Below, one piece after another: positions 53,903 to 63,529 of a stretch of 64,000 nt of DNA. The notes under the pieces were generated by a model. The model saw only the letters and a list, made by a program, of their open reading frames with translations. It was not told the DNA's origin and searched no databases. The stretch's first letter is position 1; every line of letters starts with the position of its first letter. The position numbers were made by a program, and so were the translations under genes. Origin of the DNA: Arthrobacter sp. (GTDB lineage: Bacteria; Actinomycetota; Actinomycetes; Actinomycetales; Micrococcaceae); contig JAITLQ010000018.1 in NCBI GenBank assembly GCA_031277795.1, positions 310,001 to 374,000 on the forward strand, given 5' to 3'.

Positions 53903-54790
53903 TCAGCGGTGCGTCGCCAAGGAGAGCACGCGAGCCAGGACGCTCAGGTCCACGGCGTCGTGGTTGGCGCCGCCCGCGAGGAAGGTGGTGACCCGCTCGG
54001 CGGAGCGGACTAGATTCGCCGGCCCGTCCGGGGCGTGGACCGGGCCGACGCGGTCAACGACGGGGCGGAAGCCGTCTGGGGGAGAGGTGACGAGCACCGC
54101 GAGCCCCTCGGCCCGGGTGCCCCCGGCCGCGCGCTCGAGGGAAGCAGCGGCCCTCGACACGTTGGGAAGGGTGGCGACCTTGCCCCCCACCCGCAGGGTC
54201 CGGCCGTCCCACGCGTGGGCCGTGTCCGGGGTGGGCAGGACATCGATGATGACGGCGCGGGACCCGGCCAGGAGGACGGCGTCGTGCCGCCCGGCGCCGG
54301 GCAGGTCGACGCCCAGGACGGCACGCGTCGCCGGCAGCTCACGAGTGACGAGGCGCAGCAGCTCGCGCACTGCCGCCGTGCGCGCCTCGCGGGTGCGATC
54401 AAGCAGCCCCCGCTTGGGGAGAACACCGTGGAGCGGCACCGCCGCGAGCGAGGCCTCGGCGGCCCCGGGGCCCTGCCCCGTGACGCGGACGGGCTTGGGG
54501 CTCCTTCGCGCGGCGCCCGACGACGTGGCATGGTTCCCGGCGCGCCCGGCCTCGGGCGCGGGGGAGGCGCCGGCGCGCCCGCCGGAGCGGGCGGCGTCGT
54601 AGGCCTCGCGGCGCCGCTCGTCGGCCAGGACGGCGTAGGCCACGGTGATGCGTTCGTAGCTGCGGCGGTCCCCTCCCACATCGGGGTGGTGCTCGCGCGA
54701 GAGCTTGCGGAAGGCGCGCCTGATCTGCGCGGCGTCGGCCCCCGGCTCGAGGCCGAGGAGGCCGTAGTAGTCGTCTTCGCTGCTGCTCAC
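53903..54790 (-). CDS. J-domain protein with a C-terminal NERD-like domain
   Basis: 295 residues, GTG overlapping the upstream gene stop. Residues 6-65 are a J domain with HPD at 35-37. A basic Pro/Ala linker follows (about 75-125), then a domain beginning RTREARTAAVRELLR that includes HDAVLLAGSRAVIIDVLPTP, which resembles nuclease-related NERD folds (Asp/Glu...Lys replaced). It lacks the Gly/Phe and zinc regions of DnaJ, so it is not the main Hsp40. Function unknown. Confidence 0.7.
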   Translation of the reverse strand: MSSSEDDYYGLLGLEPGADAAQIRRAFRKLSREHHPDVGGDRRSYERITVAYAVLADERRREAYDAARSGGRAGASPAPEAGRAGNHATSSGAARRSPKPVRVTGQGPGAAEASLAAVPLHGVLPKRGLLDRTREARTAAVRELLRLVTRELPATRAVLGVDLPGAGRHDAVLLAGSRAVIIDVLPTPDTAHAWDGRTLRVGGKVATLPNVSRAAASLERAAGGTRAEGLAVLVTSPPDGFRPVVDRVGPVHAPDGPANLVRSAERVTTFLAGGANHDAVDLSVLARVLSLATHR

Positions 54791-55551
54791 GCGTGCTGCT
54801 CCCGGGGGCGGTAGTCGCCGAGGAGGGTCGAGTCCTCCTCGTAGAGGCGGTGCAGGTCCATCCACGCCGGGGCCGCCGGTCCGCCGGGGGCATCGATCCC
54901 GAATCCGGGACGCCCGGGGGCCAGGATCGGGGAGAGGGTCAGGCATAGCGAATCGACGGCGCCGGCCGCGAGGTAGTCGCGCAGCACGCGCGGGCCCCCC
55001 TCGTGGTGCAGGTGGCGCAGGCCGCGGGCGGTGAGGGCGGCCGTGATGCCGCCCGGGTCGACCGACTCGAGCAGTTCGACCTCGGCGACGTCGCGCAGGG
55101 CCGCCACGCGCTCGGTGGGGGCATCGGCGGCGGCGATCACCACGAGAGGTGCGGGGTTCGAGTCGAAGATCGGCGCCTGCGGCGGGAGCGAGGCGCTCGC
55201 GCTGAGCACCACGGTGAGCGGGCGCTTGCTCAGGCCGCGGGAGGTGCGCCAGGCGCGCAGCTCGGGGGAGAGCAACTCGCCCTCGTAGCCCTCGGCGCGC
55301 ACGGTCCCCGAGCCCACCACGATCGCGTCGCTCACGGCCCGCAGGAGCGGGAAGAGACGGCGGTCGGCCGGCGTGCCCAGGCCGCCGGACGCGCCGTCGA
55401 GCACCCCCACGCCGTCGATCGAGGAGACCATGTTGAAGCGCACGAAGGGCGCGGTGCCCGCCGGGGCGGCGGCGTCGGCGAGGAGCTCGGCGTCGCTGAG
55501 TCCGGGTGCCCCGGACCCCGCGGCGTCCGGGGACGGGAGAAGTCTGCGCAT
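54787..55551 (-). CDS. RibD C-terminal-like pyrimidine reductase family protein
   Basis: 254 residues. Dihydrofolate-reductase-like fold with FVRFNMVSSIDGVGVLDG and IVVGSGTVRAEGY, and HHEGGPRVLRDYLAAGAVDSLCLTLSPIL near the end, the RibD_C pattern. Leaderless, TAGGCT eight bases before ATG 55551. No other riboflavin genes nearby. Could reduce a pyrimidine or serve as a DHFR-like enzyme; substrate unknown. Confidence 0.82.
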   Translation of the reverse strand: MRRLLPSPDAAGSGAPGLSDAELLADAAAPAGTAPFVRFNMVSSIDGVGVLDGASGGLGTPADRRLFPLLRAVSDAIVVGSGTVRAEGYEGELLSPELRAWRTSRGLSKRPLTVVLSASASLPPQAPIFDSNPAPLVVIAAADAPTERVAALRDVAEVELLESVDPGGITAALTARGLRHLHHEGGPRVLRDYLAAGAVDSLCLTLSPILAPGRPGFGIDAPGGPAAPAWMDLHRLYEEDSTLLGDYRPREQHA

Positions 55552-55559
55552 GGAAATCA

Positions 55560-55565
55560 AGCCTA
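55560..55565 (-). promoter_or_regulatory. -10 element of the RibD-C family gene
   Basis: TAGGCT on the minus strand, eight bases before ATG. Confidence 0.35.
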
Positions 55566-55651
55566 GAGCAGGGCGGTCGGCGCGGGCACGCGGATCGCTC
55601 TCGGCGCAGGGCCGCCGTCCGCCGGTACCGCCCGTCGGCGCCGGCCGGCGC

Positions 55652-56566
55652 TCAGGCCCCCGCAGAGGGAAGGTTGATCTCGCCCTGGTTGTGCAGCAGG
55701 TAGGCGGGCTCGCGCCAGCCCTGGATGACCTCGATCATGCGCGCGGTGCTCACCGCCTCGGGCACCTGGTGCATGCGCAGGATGCGGGCGCCGCCCTGGG
55801 CGCAGACCGTGGCGGCGGCCAGCGAGCCGGCCAGCCGCCGTTCCTTGGGCAGGCCGAGGCTCTCCCCGATGAAGTCCTTGTTGGACACGGCGGCGAGCAA
55901 CGGCAGGCCGAGCGCCGCGATCTCGGGCAGGCGACGCGTGATCTCGAGCGAATGGCTCGTGTTCTTGTTCAGGTCGTGGCCCGGATCGATGATGAGCCGA
56001 TCCTCCGCCACGCCGGCGGCGAGGGCCGCCCCGATCCTCGCTTCCAGGAACGCCCGCACATCGGTGACCACATCGTCGTAGCGCGGCCGGGGATACACGG
56101 TGCGCGGGGCCGCCAGCGAGTGGGTCAGGACCAGATGGGCGCCACGCTCAGCCACGAGCGGTGCCAGCTCGGGGTCGGAGAGCCCCGTCGTGTCGTTGAC
56201 CACTGTGGCGCCGGCGTCGAGCGCGGCGGCGGCCACGCGGTGATCGAAGGTGTCGACCGACACGATGGCCCGGCCGCCGCGGGCCCTCAGCCCTGCCACG
56301 ACCGGCACCACCCGGTCGGCCTCCTCCCGCCACGGCAGGGCCGGCCCCGGAGCGAAGGGCACGCCCCCGATGTCGACCCACTCCGCGCCGGCCGCTTCGG
56401 CAGCGAGGGCGGCCTCCACCGCGCTCTCGAGCCCGAACGTGGCCCCGGCGTCGAAGAAGGAATCCGGCGTGCGATTGATGATGGCCATGACCACGATCCG
56501 CCGCGAGAAGTCGATGGTGTGCTCACCGAGGGTGCGCACCGGGTGGCGCAAGGGGGGAAGGTACAC
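55652..56566 (-). CDS. folP2: dihydropteroate synthase paralogue, FolP2 type
   Basis: 304 residues from GTG 56566, with AAGGAG 11 bases upstream (GTG 56590 is an alternative). A TIM barrel of the pterin-binding family, but the sequence is the FolP2 version: MAIINRTPDSFFD in place of the usual NVTPDSFSDGG, DIGGVPFAPGPA in place of DxGGxSTRPG, IDPGHDLNKNT, SNKDFIGE in place of SRKxxIG, and RMHQV in place of RVHDV. Mycobacterial FolP2 does not act as a dihydropteroate synthase, so folate synthesis by this protein is doubtful. Confidence 0.8.
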   Translation of the reverse strand: MYLPPLRHPVRTLGEHTIDFSRRIVVMAIINRTPDSFFDAGATFGLESAVEAALAAEAAGAEWVDIGGVPFAPGPALPWREEADRVVPVVAGLRARGGRAIVSVDTFDHRVAAAALDAGATVVNDTTGLSDPELAPLVAERGAHLVLTHSLAAPRTVYPRPRYDDVVTDVRAFLEARIGAALAAGVAEDRLIIDPGHDLNKNTSHSLEITRRLPEIAALGLPLLAAVSNKDFIGESLGLPKERRLAGSLAAATVCAQGGARILRMHQVPEAVSTARMIEVIQGWREPAYLLHNQGEINLPSAGA

Positions 56567-56687
56567 GGGGCTCAGCGCTCCTTGAGGCACGAGGGCGGTC
56601 GACGGGCCGCCCGGCGCGGGCGCTGCACTGGCCGCGCGCGGGGACGAGGTCCATCTTCCCCCGCGGGCCGGGGGAGCGCGTCACGGA

Positions 56688-56693
56688 TAGACT
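56688..56693 (+). promoter_or_regulatory. -10 element of the cysteine desulfurase gene (leaderless)
   Basis: TAGACT, seven bases before the GTG at 56701. Confidence 0.45.
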
Positions 56694-56700
56694 TCGGGGC

Positions 56701-57900
56701 GTGTCTCACGCGCCCGTCTACCTCGATCACGCAGCCACCACCCCGCTCTCCGAGGCGGCGAAGGCGGCCATGATCGAGCACCTGGGCCTCGTGGGGAACC
56801 CCAGCTCCCTGCACGGGCCCGGACGCACCGCCCACCGGCTCGTCGAGGAGGCGCGCGAGCGCCTGGCGGCCGCGATGGGGGTGCACGCCTCCGAGCTGCT
56901 CTTCACCTCGGGCGGCACCGAATCGGACAACTTGGCGCTCAAGGGAACGTACTGGGCCCGCCGGCGGCTGAACCCCGCGGCGAACGGGATCCTGCTCACG
57001 GGGGCTGAGCACCACGCCGTCCTCGACACCGTGCAGTGGCTCGTGGAGCACGAGGGCGCCACGGCCCACGTGGCGCCCCTCACCGCCGACGGCCTGCTCG
57101 ATCAGGCGGCGTGGGAGGCTACGCTCGCCGATCACGGGGCAACGCTCGCCGTCTCGACGCTCATGTGGGCCAACAACGAGGTGGGGACGGTGCAGGACGT
57201 GCCCTGGGCCGCCGCCCGTTCCCTCGCCGCCGGCGTCCCGCTGCATTCCGACGCCGTCCAGGCCCTCGGGCACGTGCCGATCGACCTGGGCACCGCCGGG
57301 CTCGCCTCGGCGGCCGTGAGCGCGCACAAGATCGGGGGGCCCGTCGGCATCGGGGCGCTGATCCTGCGCCGCGACCAGAAGCCCGTTCCCCTGCAGCACG
57401 GGGGAGGGCACGAGCGATCGCTGCGCTCGGGCACCCTGAACGTCGTGGGCGCGTTGGCGTTCGCGGCCGCGGCGGAGGCGGCGCTCGCCGGCCTCGAGGC
57501 AGAGGCGGCCCGCGTGCGGGCTCTGCGGGACGTGCTCGTGAGCGGCGTGCTGGCCGGTGTGGAGGGGGCGCTGCTCTCGGGGCCGGCCGACGCCGAGCGC
57601 CGGCTCCCCGGCACGGCCCACTTCACCTTCCCGGGGGCGGAAGGCGACACCATCCTCTTCATGCTCGACATGGCCGGCATCGCCTCGAGCACGGGCAGCG
57701 CCTGCACGGCCGGGGTGGCCGGCCCCTCGCACGTGCTCATGAGCATGGGCGCGAGCGAGGCGGATGCCCGCTGCGTCCAGCGCTTCAGCCTGGGAGCCTC
57801 GAGCACGCCGGGGGACGTCGACGCCCTGCTGGCGGCGCTACCCGGCGCCGTCGCGGCCGCCAGGGCGGCCGGCCCGGCCGCCGGGCGTCGGGATCGCTAG
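56701..57900 (+). CDS. iscS: cysteine desulfurase (IscS/NifS family)
   Basis: 399 residues. PLP lysine K210 (SAHKIGGP) and catalytic Cys C335 in [10 protein letters not shown], the long-loop class I arrangement of IscS. N-terminal YLDHAATTP. Transfers sulfur from cysteine; the next gene, mnmA, is a natural acceptor in tRNA 2-thiolation, and no Suf/Isc scaffold genes are present here. Confidence 0.92.
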   Translation: MSHAPVYLDHAATTPLSEAAKAAMIEHLGLVGNPSSLHGPGRTAHRLVEEARERLAAAMGVHASELLFTSGGTESDNLALKGTYWARRRLNPAANGILLTGAEHHAVLDTVQWLVEHEGATAHVAPLTADGLLDQAAWEATLADHGATLAVSTLMWANNEVGTVQDVPWAAARSLAAGVPLHSDAVQALGHVPIDLGTAGLASAAVSAHKIGGPVGIGALILRRDQKPVPLQHGGGHERSLRSGTLNVVGALAFAAAAEAALAGLEAEAARVRALRDVLVSGVLAGVEGALLSGPADAERRLPGTAHFTFPGAEGDTILFMLDMAGIASSTGSACTAGVAGPSHVLMSMGASEADARCVQRFSLGASSTPGDVDALLAALPGAVAAARAAGPAAGRRDR

Positions 57901-57933
57901 CGCCCGACGACGCGCGCTCGCCTCCCAGCGCAC

Positions 57934-57952
57934 CCACCCGCCGTCGTGCACC
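57934..57952. repeat. 19-bp sequence shared with the ylbL upstream region
   Basis: CCACCCGCCGTCGTGCACC occurs here and at 38839-38857, both in intergenic DNA upstream of a gene. A 14-base part recurs on the minus strand inside the 17751 inverted repeat. Confidence 0.5.
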
Positions 57953-58096
57953 GGAGTGATCCCCGCCAAGGTGGGGCGCCTCGGTTTCCCCTGCGGCCCA
58001 AAAGCGAGCACCATGGAGGGTGCGCCGCGCGCGGCGCACCCGGCGGGTGAGCGCCAGCGCACGCCCCAAGCACTGCAGAAGGACACGACAGTAGCC

Positions 58097-59239
58097 ATGA
58101 AGATCCTGGCGGCCATGAGCGGCGGCGTTGACTCGGCGGTGGCCGCCGCGCGCGCGGTGGAGGCGGGGCACGAGGTCGTGGGCGTGCACCTTGCCCTGTC
58201 CAGGATGCCGGGCACCTTGCGCACCGGCAGCCGCGGCTGCTGCACCATCGAGGACTCGAACGACGCCTTCCGCGCGTGCGACACGCTCGGCATCCCCTTC
58301 TACGTGTGGGACTTCTCCGACCGCTTCAAGGCGGACGTCGTCGACAACTTCATCGAGGAGTATCAGGCCGGGCGCACGCCGAACCCGTGCCTGCGCTGCA
58401 ACGAGAAGATCAAGTTCGAGGCCCTGCTCGACCGAGCCATCGCGCTGGGCTTCGACGCCGTCGTCACGGGGCACTACGCCTCGGTGCTGCGCGACGAGGA
58501 CGGCCGGGTCCAGCTGCACCGCGCCGCCGACGACGCCAAGGACCAGTCCTACGTGCTCGGCGTGCTGCGCGAGGATCAGCTTGAACACTGCTGGTTCCCG
58601 TTGGCCGACACGCCAAGCAAGGCGCTCGTGCGGGCCGAGGCGGAGGAACGCGGTCTCGGCGTCGCGGCCAAGCCGGACTCCCACGACATCTGCTTCATCC
58701 CCGATGGGGACACGCGCGGCTGGCTCGCCGAGCGCATCGACCTGGCCCCCGGGCGCATCGTCGACCAGGAGGGGAGGGACCTGGGCGAGCACCGGGGCGC
58801 CCATGCCTTCACCGTGGGGCAGCGCAAGGGGCTCTCGATCGGGCACCCGGCCGCCGACGGCAAGCCGCGCTACGTCCTGCAGGTGCGGCCCAAGGAGAAC
58901 CGCGTGGTGGTGGGCCCGGGCGAGCTGCTGGAGGTGGATCGCCTCGTGGGCATCCGCCCCTCGCACGCCGGCGCCCCGCACCCCGCCGTGGCCACCGGCG
59001 AGTGGATCGACGCGCTCGTGCAGGTCCGCGCCCACGCCGAGCCCGTGCCGGCGCGCGTGCGCTGGAACCAGCGCGACGGCGCGCCGGCGGTCGAGGCGGA
59101 GCTCTCCGGCTCGCTGCGGGGCGTGGCCCCCGGCCAGTCCATGGTTCTCTACGTCGGCACGCGCGTGCTCGGCCAGGCGACCATCGCGAGCGCCCACTCC
59201 TCGGCCTGGAACCCGGACGCGCTCGGGGCGGCACTCTAG
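58097..59239 (+). CDS. mnmA: tRNA-specific 2-thiouridylase MnmA
   Basis: 380 residues from ATG 58097. PP-loop SGGVDS near residue 8, catalytic C98 (NPCLRCN) and second Cys C199 ([10 protein letters not shown]), GHYA and TVGQRKGL motifs. Thiolates U34 of Lys, Glu and Gln tRNAs with sulfur relayed from the desulfurase encoded just upstream. Confidence 0.95.
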   Translation: MKILAAMSGGVDSAVAAARAVEAGHEVVGVHLALSRMPGTLRTGSRGCCTIEDSNDAFRACDTLGIPFYVWDFSDRFKADVVDNFIEEYQAGRTPNPCLRCNEKIKFEALLDRAIALGFDAVVTGHYASVLRDEDGRVQLHRAADDAKDQSYVLGVLREDQLEHCWFPLADTPSKALVRAEAEERGLGVAAKPDSHDICFIPDGDTRGWLAERIDLAPGRIVDQEGRDLGEHRGAHAFTVGQRKGLSIGHPAADGKPRYVLQVRPKENRVVVGPGELLEVDRLVGIRPSHAGAPHPAVATGEWIDALVQVRAHAEPVPARVRWNQRDGAPAVEAELSGSLRGVAPGQSMVLYVGTRVLGQATIASAHSSAWNPDALGAAL

Positions 59240-59340
59240 GCCCCCGGCGCTTGGGCCGCGCGCCTGGCTCGCTCCGGGTGTGCGCCGACTCCCGCCGCCC
59301 GCTGGCGCGTCACGTGGCGACCGGGACGGCGCGCCAGCCC

Positions 59341-59346
59341 TAAACT
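59341..59346 (+). promoter_or_regulatory. -10 element of the chorismate mutase gene (leaderless)
   Basis: TAAACT, seven bases before the ATG at 59354; same hexamer as both tRNA promoters. Confidence 0.45.
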
Positions 59347-59353
59347 GGCGTGC

Positions 59354-59731
59354 ATGAGCGAGACGACGCACGAGCGCAGCACCGAGTACGACCCGTCCGC
59401 CAGCTCCTTGAGCGGCGAGGTGGACCCTGCGGTGATGCAGGAGCTCTTGCTCATCCGCTCGAGCATCGACAACATCGATGCCGCCCTGTTGAACATGCTC
59501 GCCGAGCGCTTTAAGTGCACCCAGCGCGTCGGGTGGCTCAAGGCCCGCCACCAGCTGCCCGCCTCCGATCCGGGGCGCGAGACGGCACAGATCGCGCGCC
59601 TGCACCGCCTCGCGGAGGAGGCCCACCTCGACCCCGTCTTCGCCGAGAAGTTCCTGAACTTCATCATCGACGAGGTCATCCGCCACCACGAGGCGATCTC
59701 CGAGACCCACGCCGCCGAGTCCGGGCTGTGA
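59354..59731 (+). CDS. chorismate mutase, AroQ type
   Basis: 125 residues, all helical: LLIRSSIDNIDAALLNMLAERFKCTQRVGWLKARHQLPASDPGRE carries the AroQ Arg, Lys and Glu positions. Converts chorismate to prephenate for Phe/Tyr. No exported signal. Actinobacterial versions of this size often need DAHP synthase as a partner; no aroG is in the window. Confidence 0.88.
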   Translation: MSETTHERSTEYDPSASSLSGEVDPAVMQELLLIRSSIDNIDAALLNMLAERFKCTQRVGWLKARHQLPASDPGRETAQIARLHRLAEEAHLDPVFAEKFLNFIIDEVIRHHEAISETHAAESGL

Positions 59732-60738
59732 GCCGGGCCGCCGACGAGCGGCCGGTCCGCGCCACCGTGACGGCCCGCGCCGCCGGGAGCGACGCCGAGG
59801 AGGCCACCCGGATCCTGCGCGGGGAGTTGGGCGCCCCGCACCCCGTGCCGCTGCCGCAGCTGCGCGAGCTGAGTCCGGGCACCGAGCCGCTCGCCCGCAC
59901 GGTCACGCACCTGGAGGGGCTGCACGTCGGCCTGACCCCACAGGGCTTCAGGCTCACCGCGGCGCGGGTGGGGGACTCGGCGGAGGTGCGCCGGCTCCGG
60001 GCCGCGCATGCCTCCCTGCTCTCGCTCACGGCCGACGTGCTGGCCGGGGCGCCGGCCGGGCCGACGGTCGTCGGTGTCGTGGGGCCGGCCACGCTCGCCG
60101 CCGCCCTCGCCCTCCCCAGCGGCGAGCCGGTGCTCTCCGACCCCGGGGCGCTGCGCGATGTCATGCAGTCGTGGGTCGCGGGGATGAGCGGGCTGGCCGG
60201 GCGCACCGCCGCCTCGCTCCCCGGGGCGCGGCCGGTGCTCGACGTGCGCGAGCCGGAGCTCGACGCCGTGCTGGCCGGCACGGTGCGTTCCTCCTCGGGA
60301 TTCAGGCGCCTGCGCGCGCCGGATCGCGCGGACATCGCCGGCGCGTGGGAGGGGCTCGCGGCGCTCGCCGAGTGCTGGCTTCCGCTGCACCCACTCCTGG
60401 CGCCCAGCCGCGCGGCCGCCGCCCTACGTGTGGCGGCCCCCGGCAGCGATCCCGGCGCCTGGGAGGGCATCGCGGGGCTCGTGGAGGCCGGCCGCGACAT
60501 CGTGCTCGAAGTGCCGCCGGCTCGGGCGGGGGAGCGGGTCTCGGCCCGCGCTGCGAGCCTCGCGGAGCCTTGGCGGCGCCTCGGGCTCCCCGCAGCGAGC
60601 CTGGGCGCCCTCGTGGTGGACGACCGGCCGGGCTCGCCGCTCTCGCCCGACGAGCTGCGCACCGCGGCGATCTCGTCCAGGGACCTGGCTGAGGCCCTCG
60701 ACGTGGTGCGCCATGACGACCTCGGCGCGTTGTTGTGA
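59728..60738 (+). CDS. MetE-like (cobalamin-independent methionine synthase family) protein
   Basis: 336 residues from GTG overlapping the previous stop. Weakly resembles the MetE/UROD barrel (THLEGLHVGLTPQGFRL, TVVGVVGPATLAAALALPSGEPVLSD). It is less than half the size of MetE and the His-Cys-Cys zinc ligands are not evident, so methyl transfer is unlikely in the standard form. In mycobacteria a homologous gene (Rv3015c) also sits close to iscS and mnmA, ahead of ligA; here mtrA follows instead. Confidence 0.7.
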   Translation: MSRAADERPVRATVTARAAGSDAEEATRILRGELGAPHPVPLPQLRELSPGTEPLARTVTHLEGLHVGLTPQGFRLTAARVGDSAEVRRLRAAHASLLSLTADVLAGAPAGPTVVGVVGPATLAAALALPSGEPVLSDPGALRDVMQSWVAGMSGLAGRTAASLPGARPVLDVREPELDAVLAGTVRSSSGFRRLRAPDRADIAGAWEGLAALAECWLPLHPLLAPSRAAAALRVAAPGSDPGAWEGIAGLVEAGRDIVLEVPPARAGERVSARAASLAEPWRRLGLPAASLGALVVDDRPGSPLSPDELRTAAISSRDLAEALDVVRHDDLGALL

Positions 60739-60860
60739 GGTCGTGACCGTCGGCGCCCCGCCCGTCCCCGGCCGCGCAGTCAACCTCGCCTAGGATGGCC
60801 TAGGACGGGCCCCGCCGCCGCGCGGGGCGAGCCTAGCGAGCCCCATGGGGCGGGACGGAC

Positions 60861-61544
60861 ATGCGCATGAAGGGCAGGATTCTCGTCGTCGACGACGACG
60901 AAGCGCTGGCGGAGATGATCGGCATCGTGTTGCGCAACGACGAATACGAGCCGAGCTTTTGCCACGACGGGGCGCAGGCGCTCGAGGCCTTCCGTCGCGC
61001 GCGCCCGGAGCTGGTGCTGCTCGACCTCATGCTCCCCGGACTTGATGGCATCGAGATCTGCCGCCTCATCCGGGCCGAGTCTGACGTCCCCGTCATCATG
61101 CTCACGGCCAAGTCGGACACGGCTGACGTGGTGCGAGGCCTCGAGGCCGGCGCCGACGACTACGTCCCCAAGCCCTTCAAGCCGGCCGAGCTCGTGGCGC
61201 GCGTGCGGGCCCGCCTGCGCGGCGGGGAGCGCCAGGTGCCCGAGGTCATCGCCATGGCGGACCTCACGATCGATATCGCCGGCCACTCGGTGCGCCGCGG
61301 TGAGGAGCGCATCTCGCTCACGCCGCTCGAGTTCGATCTGCTCGTGGCCCTGGCCCGCAAGCCGTGGCAGGTTTTCACGCGCGAGATGTTGCTCGAGCAG
61401 GTCTGGGGCTATCGCCACGCCGCCGACACGCGCCTCGTGAACGTCCATGTGCAGCGCCTGCGCTCGAAGGTGGAGAAGGACCCGGAGCGCCCCGAGGTGG
61501 TCCTGACCGTCCGCGGCGTCGGCTACAAGGCGGGCCAGGCCTAA
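60861..61544 (+). CDS. mtrA: response regulator MtrA
   Basis: 227 residues. OmpR-type: acidic D11-D13, phosphoacceptor D55 (LLDLMLPG), conserved Lys in PKPFKP, then a winged helix with VWGYRHAADTRLVNVHVQRLRSKVE. ATG 60861 or the nearby ATG 60867. Controls cell-wall and division genes with MtrB. The 122-bp upstream gap contains a duplicated CCTAGGA (60789 and 60799) but no clear promoter. Confidence 0.94.
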   Translation: MRMKGRILVVDDDEALAEMIGIVLRNDEYEPSFCHDGAQALEAFRRARPELVLLDLMLPGLDGIEICRLIRAESDVPVIMLTAKSDTADVVRGLEAGADDYVPKPFKPAELVARVRARLRGGERQVPEVIAMADLTIDIAGHSVRRGEERISLTPLEFDLLVALARKPWQVFTREMLLEQVWGYRHAADTRLVNVHVQRLRSKVEKDPERPEVVLTVRGVGYKAGQA

Positions 61545-61549
61545 GCCTC

Positions 61550-63529
61550 GTGAGCGCCCCCACCTCCGGCGCCCTCGAGCGCTACGTCCCTCCCGTTGCC
61601 GTACCCCAGCGCGCCTACCGGCGCCCCTGGTGGGATCCTCGGCGCTGGTTCGGGTGGGCCATGCTGAGGTGGCGGCGCTCCATGCAGCTGCGCACCGTGG
61701 CGATCACGGTGGTGCTGTGCGCGCTGGCCGAGCTCATCACGGGCGCCCTCCTCTCGGCGCGGATCGCCGACGGCCTCTTTCAGGAGCGGCTCTCCCAGGT
61801 GAAGGAGGAGGCGGCGGCGTCCCTGCGTGGGGCGCAGACGACCTTCGACGCCGGCATGGGAGGCAACATCTCCGCGACCCGGACGCTCGTGGGAGATCAG
61901 CTCAAGACCATGCGCGGCGACGGCTCCGGCATGCAGCCGGACACCGTCCTGCGCGTCATGCCGGGCGAGGGGCGCCAATGGGTGCCCGACTCGGCGAGCT
62001 CCGACGCGGCGGAGGCCTCGATCACGGCGGCGCTGCAGGAGGCGGTGGCGGAAGGCAACGGGGTGCACTGGCAATCCGTGACGCTGCGCATCGACGGGCG
62101 CAAGGAGCCTGGCCTCGCCTTCGGCTACAAGGTGCAGCTGCCGCCGGAGCGCAACTACGGCCTGTACCTCGTCTACAACCTGAGCCAGGTCCAGGGCACC
62201 CTCAACCTAATTCACGGCGTGCTCCTGCTCGGCGGTTCGCTCCTGCTCGTGGTGATCGGCGCGATCGCTTGGTACGTCTCCCGGCGTGCCCTGCAACCGG
62301 TGGCGGAGGCGGCGGCCACGGCCGAGCAGCTGGCCCGCGGCGCCCTGGACGAACGCATGCACGTGGAGGGCCAGGACGAGGTGGCGCGCCTCGGCCGCTC
62401 CTTCAACCGCATGGCCGATTCCCTCGCCGCGCAGATCGTGCAGCTGGAGACGCTCTCGCAGATGCAGCAGCGCTTCGTCTCCGACGTTTCGCACGAGCTG
62501 CGCACGCCCCTCACCACGGTGCGCATGGCGGCCGAGGTGCTCCACGACGCGCGCGATGACTTCGACCCGATCAACCGCCGTTCGGCCGAGCTGCTCTACG
62601 ACCAGGTGGAGCGCTTCCAGACCCTGCTCAACGATCTCCTGGAGATCTCGCGTTTCGACGCCGGCGCCGCGGTGCTCGACGCCGGCGAATGGGACCTCAT
62701 TCCCGTGGCCAAGCGCGCGATCGAGACCGCCATCCCGCACGCCGAGGCGGCGGGCAGCACGATCGACCTCGTGGCCCCTGACACCCCGGTCGTGGTCGAG
62801 ATGGATCCGCGCCGCGTCGAGCGCATCGTGCGCAACCTGGTCATGAACGCCGTGGAGCACGGGGAGGGCCGGCCCATCGAGGTGCGCGTAGCGGGGGACG
62901 CCGGCGCTGCGGCCGTGGCCGTGCGGGATCACGGCATCGGCCTGTCGCCGCTCGATGTGGCGCGCGTCTTCGATCGCTTCTGGCGCAAGGACGCGGCCCG
63001 CGCCCGTACCACGGGGGGCTCCGGTCTCGGGCTGTCGATCTCGATGCAGGACGCCCGCCTGCACGGTGGGTGGTTGCAGGCCTGGGGCGAGCCGGGGGAG
63101 GGGTCCGTCTTCAGACTCACCCTGCCGCGCGTGGTGGGGCAGCGCCTCAGCGCATCCCCGCTGCCCTTGGCCGATCCAGTGCCGGGCGCTGCCGCCGAGG
63201 CGGAGGCGGAGGCCGTCGACGCGGACGACACCGAGTGGTTCCCCCGGGTGGCCGAGGTGTTCCAGGAGGCGGAGGTGGTGGGCGAGGCCCAGGCCGAGGA
63301 CGCCGACGAGACGGGTCCGGTGCCTGGCACGCTGCCGCCGGGCCTCGCCGGCGCGTCGGCGCCCACGGGAGCGATGCCGGTGGTGAGCCCCGGGGCCGGC
63401 GCACAGGAGTCTGATACCAAACCCGACGCCGCTCGCCCGGCTCCGGTGCCCGGCGCACCGTCGCCGGAGGCGCCGGGCCCGCAGCACCGCGCCGCCCCGG
63501 AGCGACCGCGTGGAGAGGACAAGGAATGA
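61550..63529 (+). CDS. mtrB: sensor histidine kinase MtrB
   Basis: 659 residues from GTG 61550, five bases after mtrA. TM1 about 49-70, extracytoplasmic sensor domain, TM2 about 219-243, HAMP, phosphoacceptor H315 (SDVSHELRTPL), then N box (NLVMNAVEHGEG), DHGIGL and GSGLGLSI of the ATPase. The last ~120 residues are a Pro/Ala/Glu-rich tail with no fold. Its stop overlaps the lpqB ATG. Confidence 0.95.
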   Translation: MSAPTSGALERYVPPVAVPQRAYRRPWWDPRRWFGWAMLRWRRSMQLRTVAITVVLCALAELITGALLSARIADGLFQERLSQVKEEAAASLRGAQTTFDAGMGGNISATRTLVGDQLKTMRGDGSGMQPDTVLRVMPGEGRQWVPDSASSDAAEASITAALQEAVAEGNGVHWQSVTLRIDGRKEPGLAFGYKVQLPPERNYGLYLVYNLSQVQGTLNLIHGVLLLGGSLLLVVIGAIAWYVSRRALQPVAEAAATAEQLARGALDERMHVEGQDEVARLGRSFNRMADSLAAQIVQLETLSQMQQRFVSDVSHELRTPLTTVRMAAEVLHDARDDFDPINRRSAELLYDQVERFQTLLNDLLEISRFDAGAAVLDAGEWDLIPVAKRAIETAIPHAEAAGSTIDLVAPDTPVVVEMDPRRVERIVRNLVMNAVEHGEGRPIEVRVAGDAGAAAVAVRDHGIGLSPLDVARVFDRFWRKDAARARTTGGSGLGLSISMQDARLHGGWLQAWGEPGEGSVFRLTLPRVVGQRLSASPLPLADPVPGAAAEAEAEAVDADDTEWFPRVAEVFQEAEVVGEAQAEDADETGPVPGTLPPGLAGASAPTGAMPVVSPGAGAQESDTKPDAARPAPVPGAPSPEAPGPQHRAAPERPRGEDKE

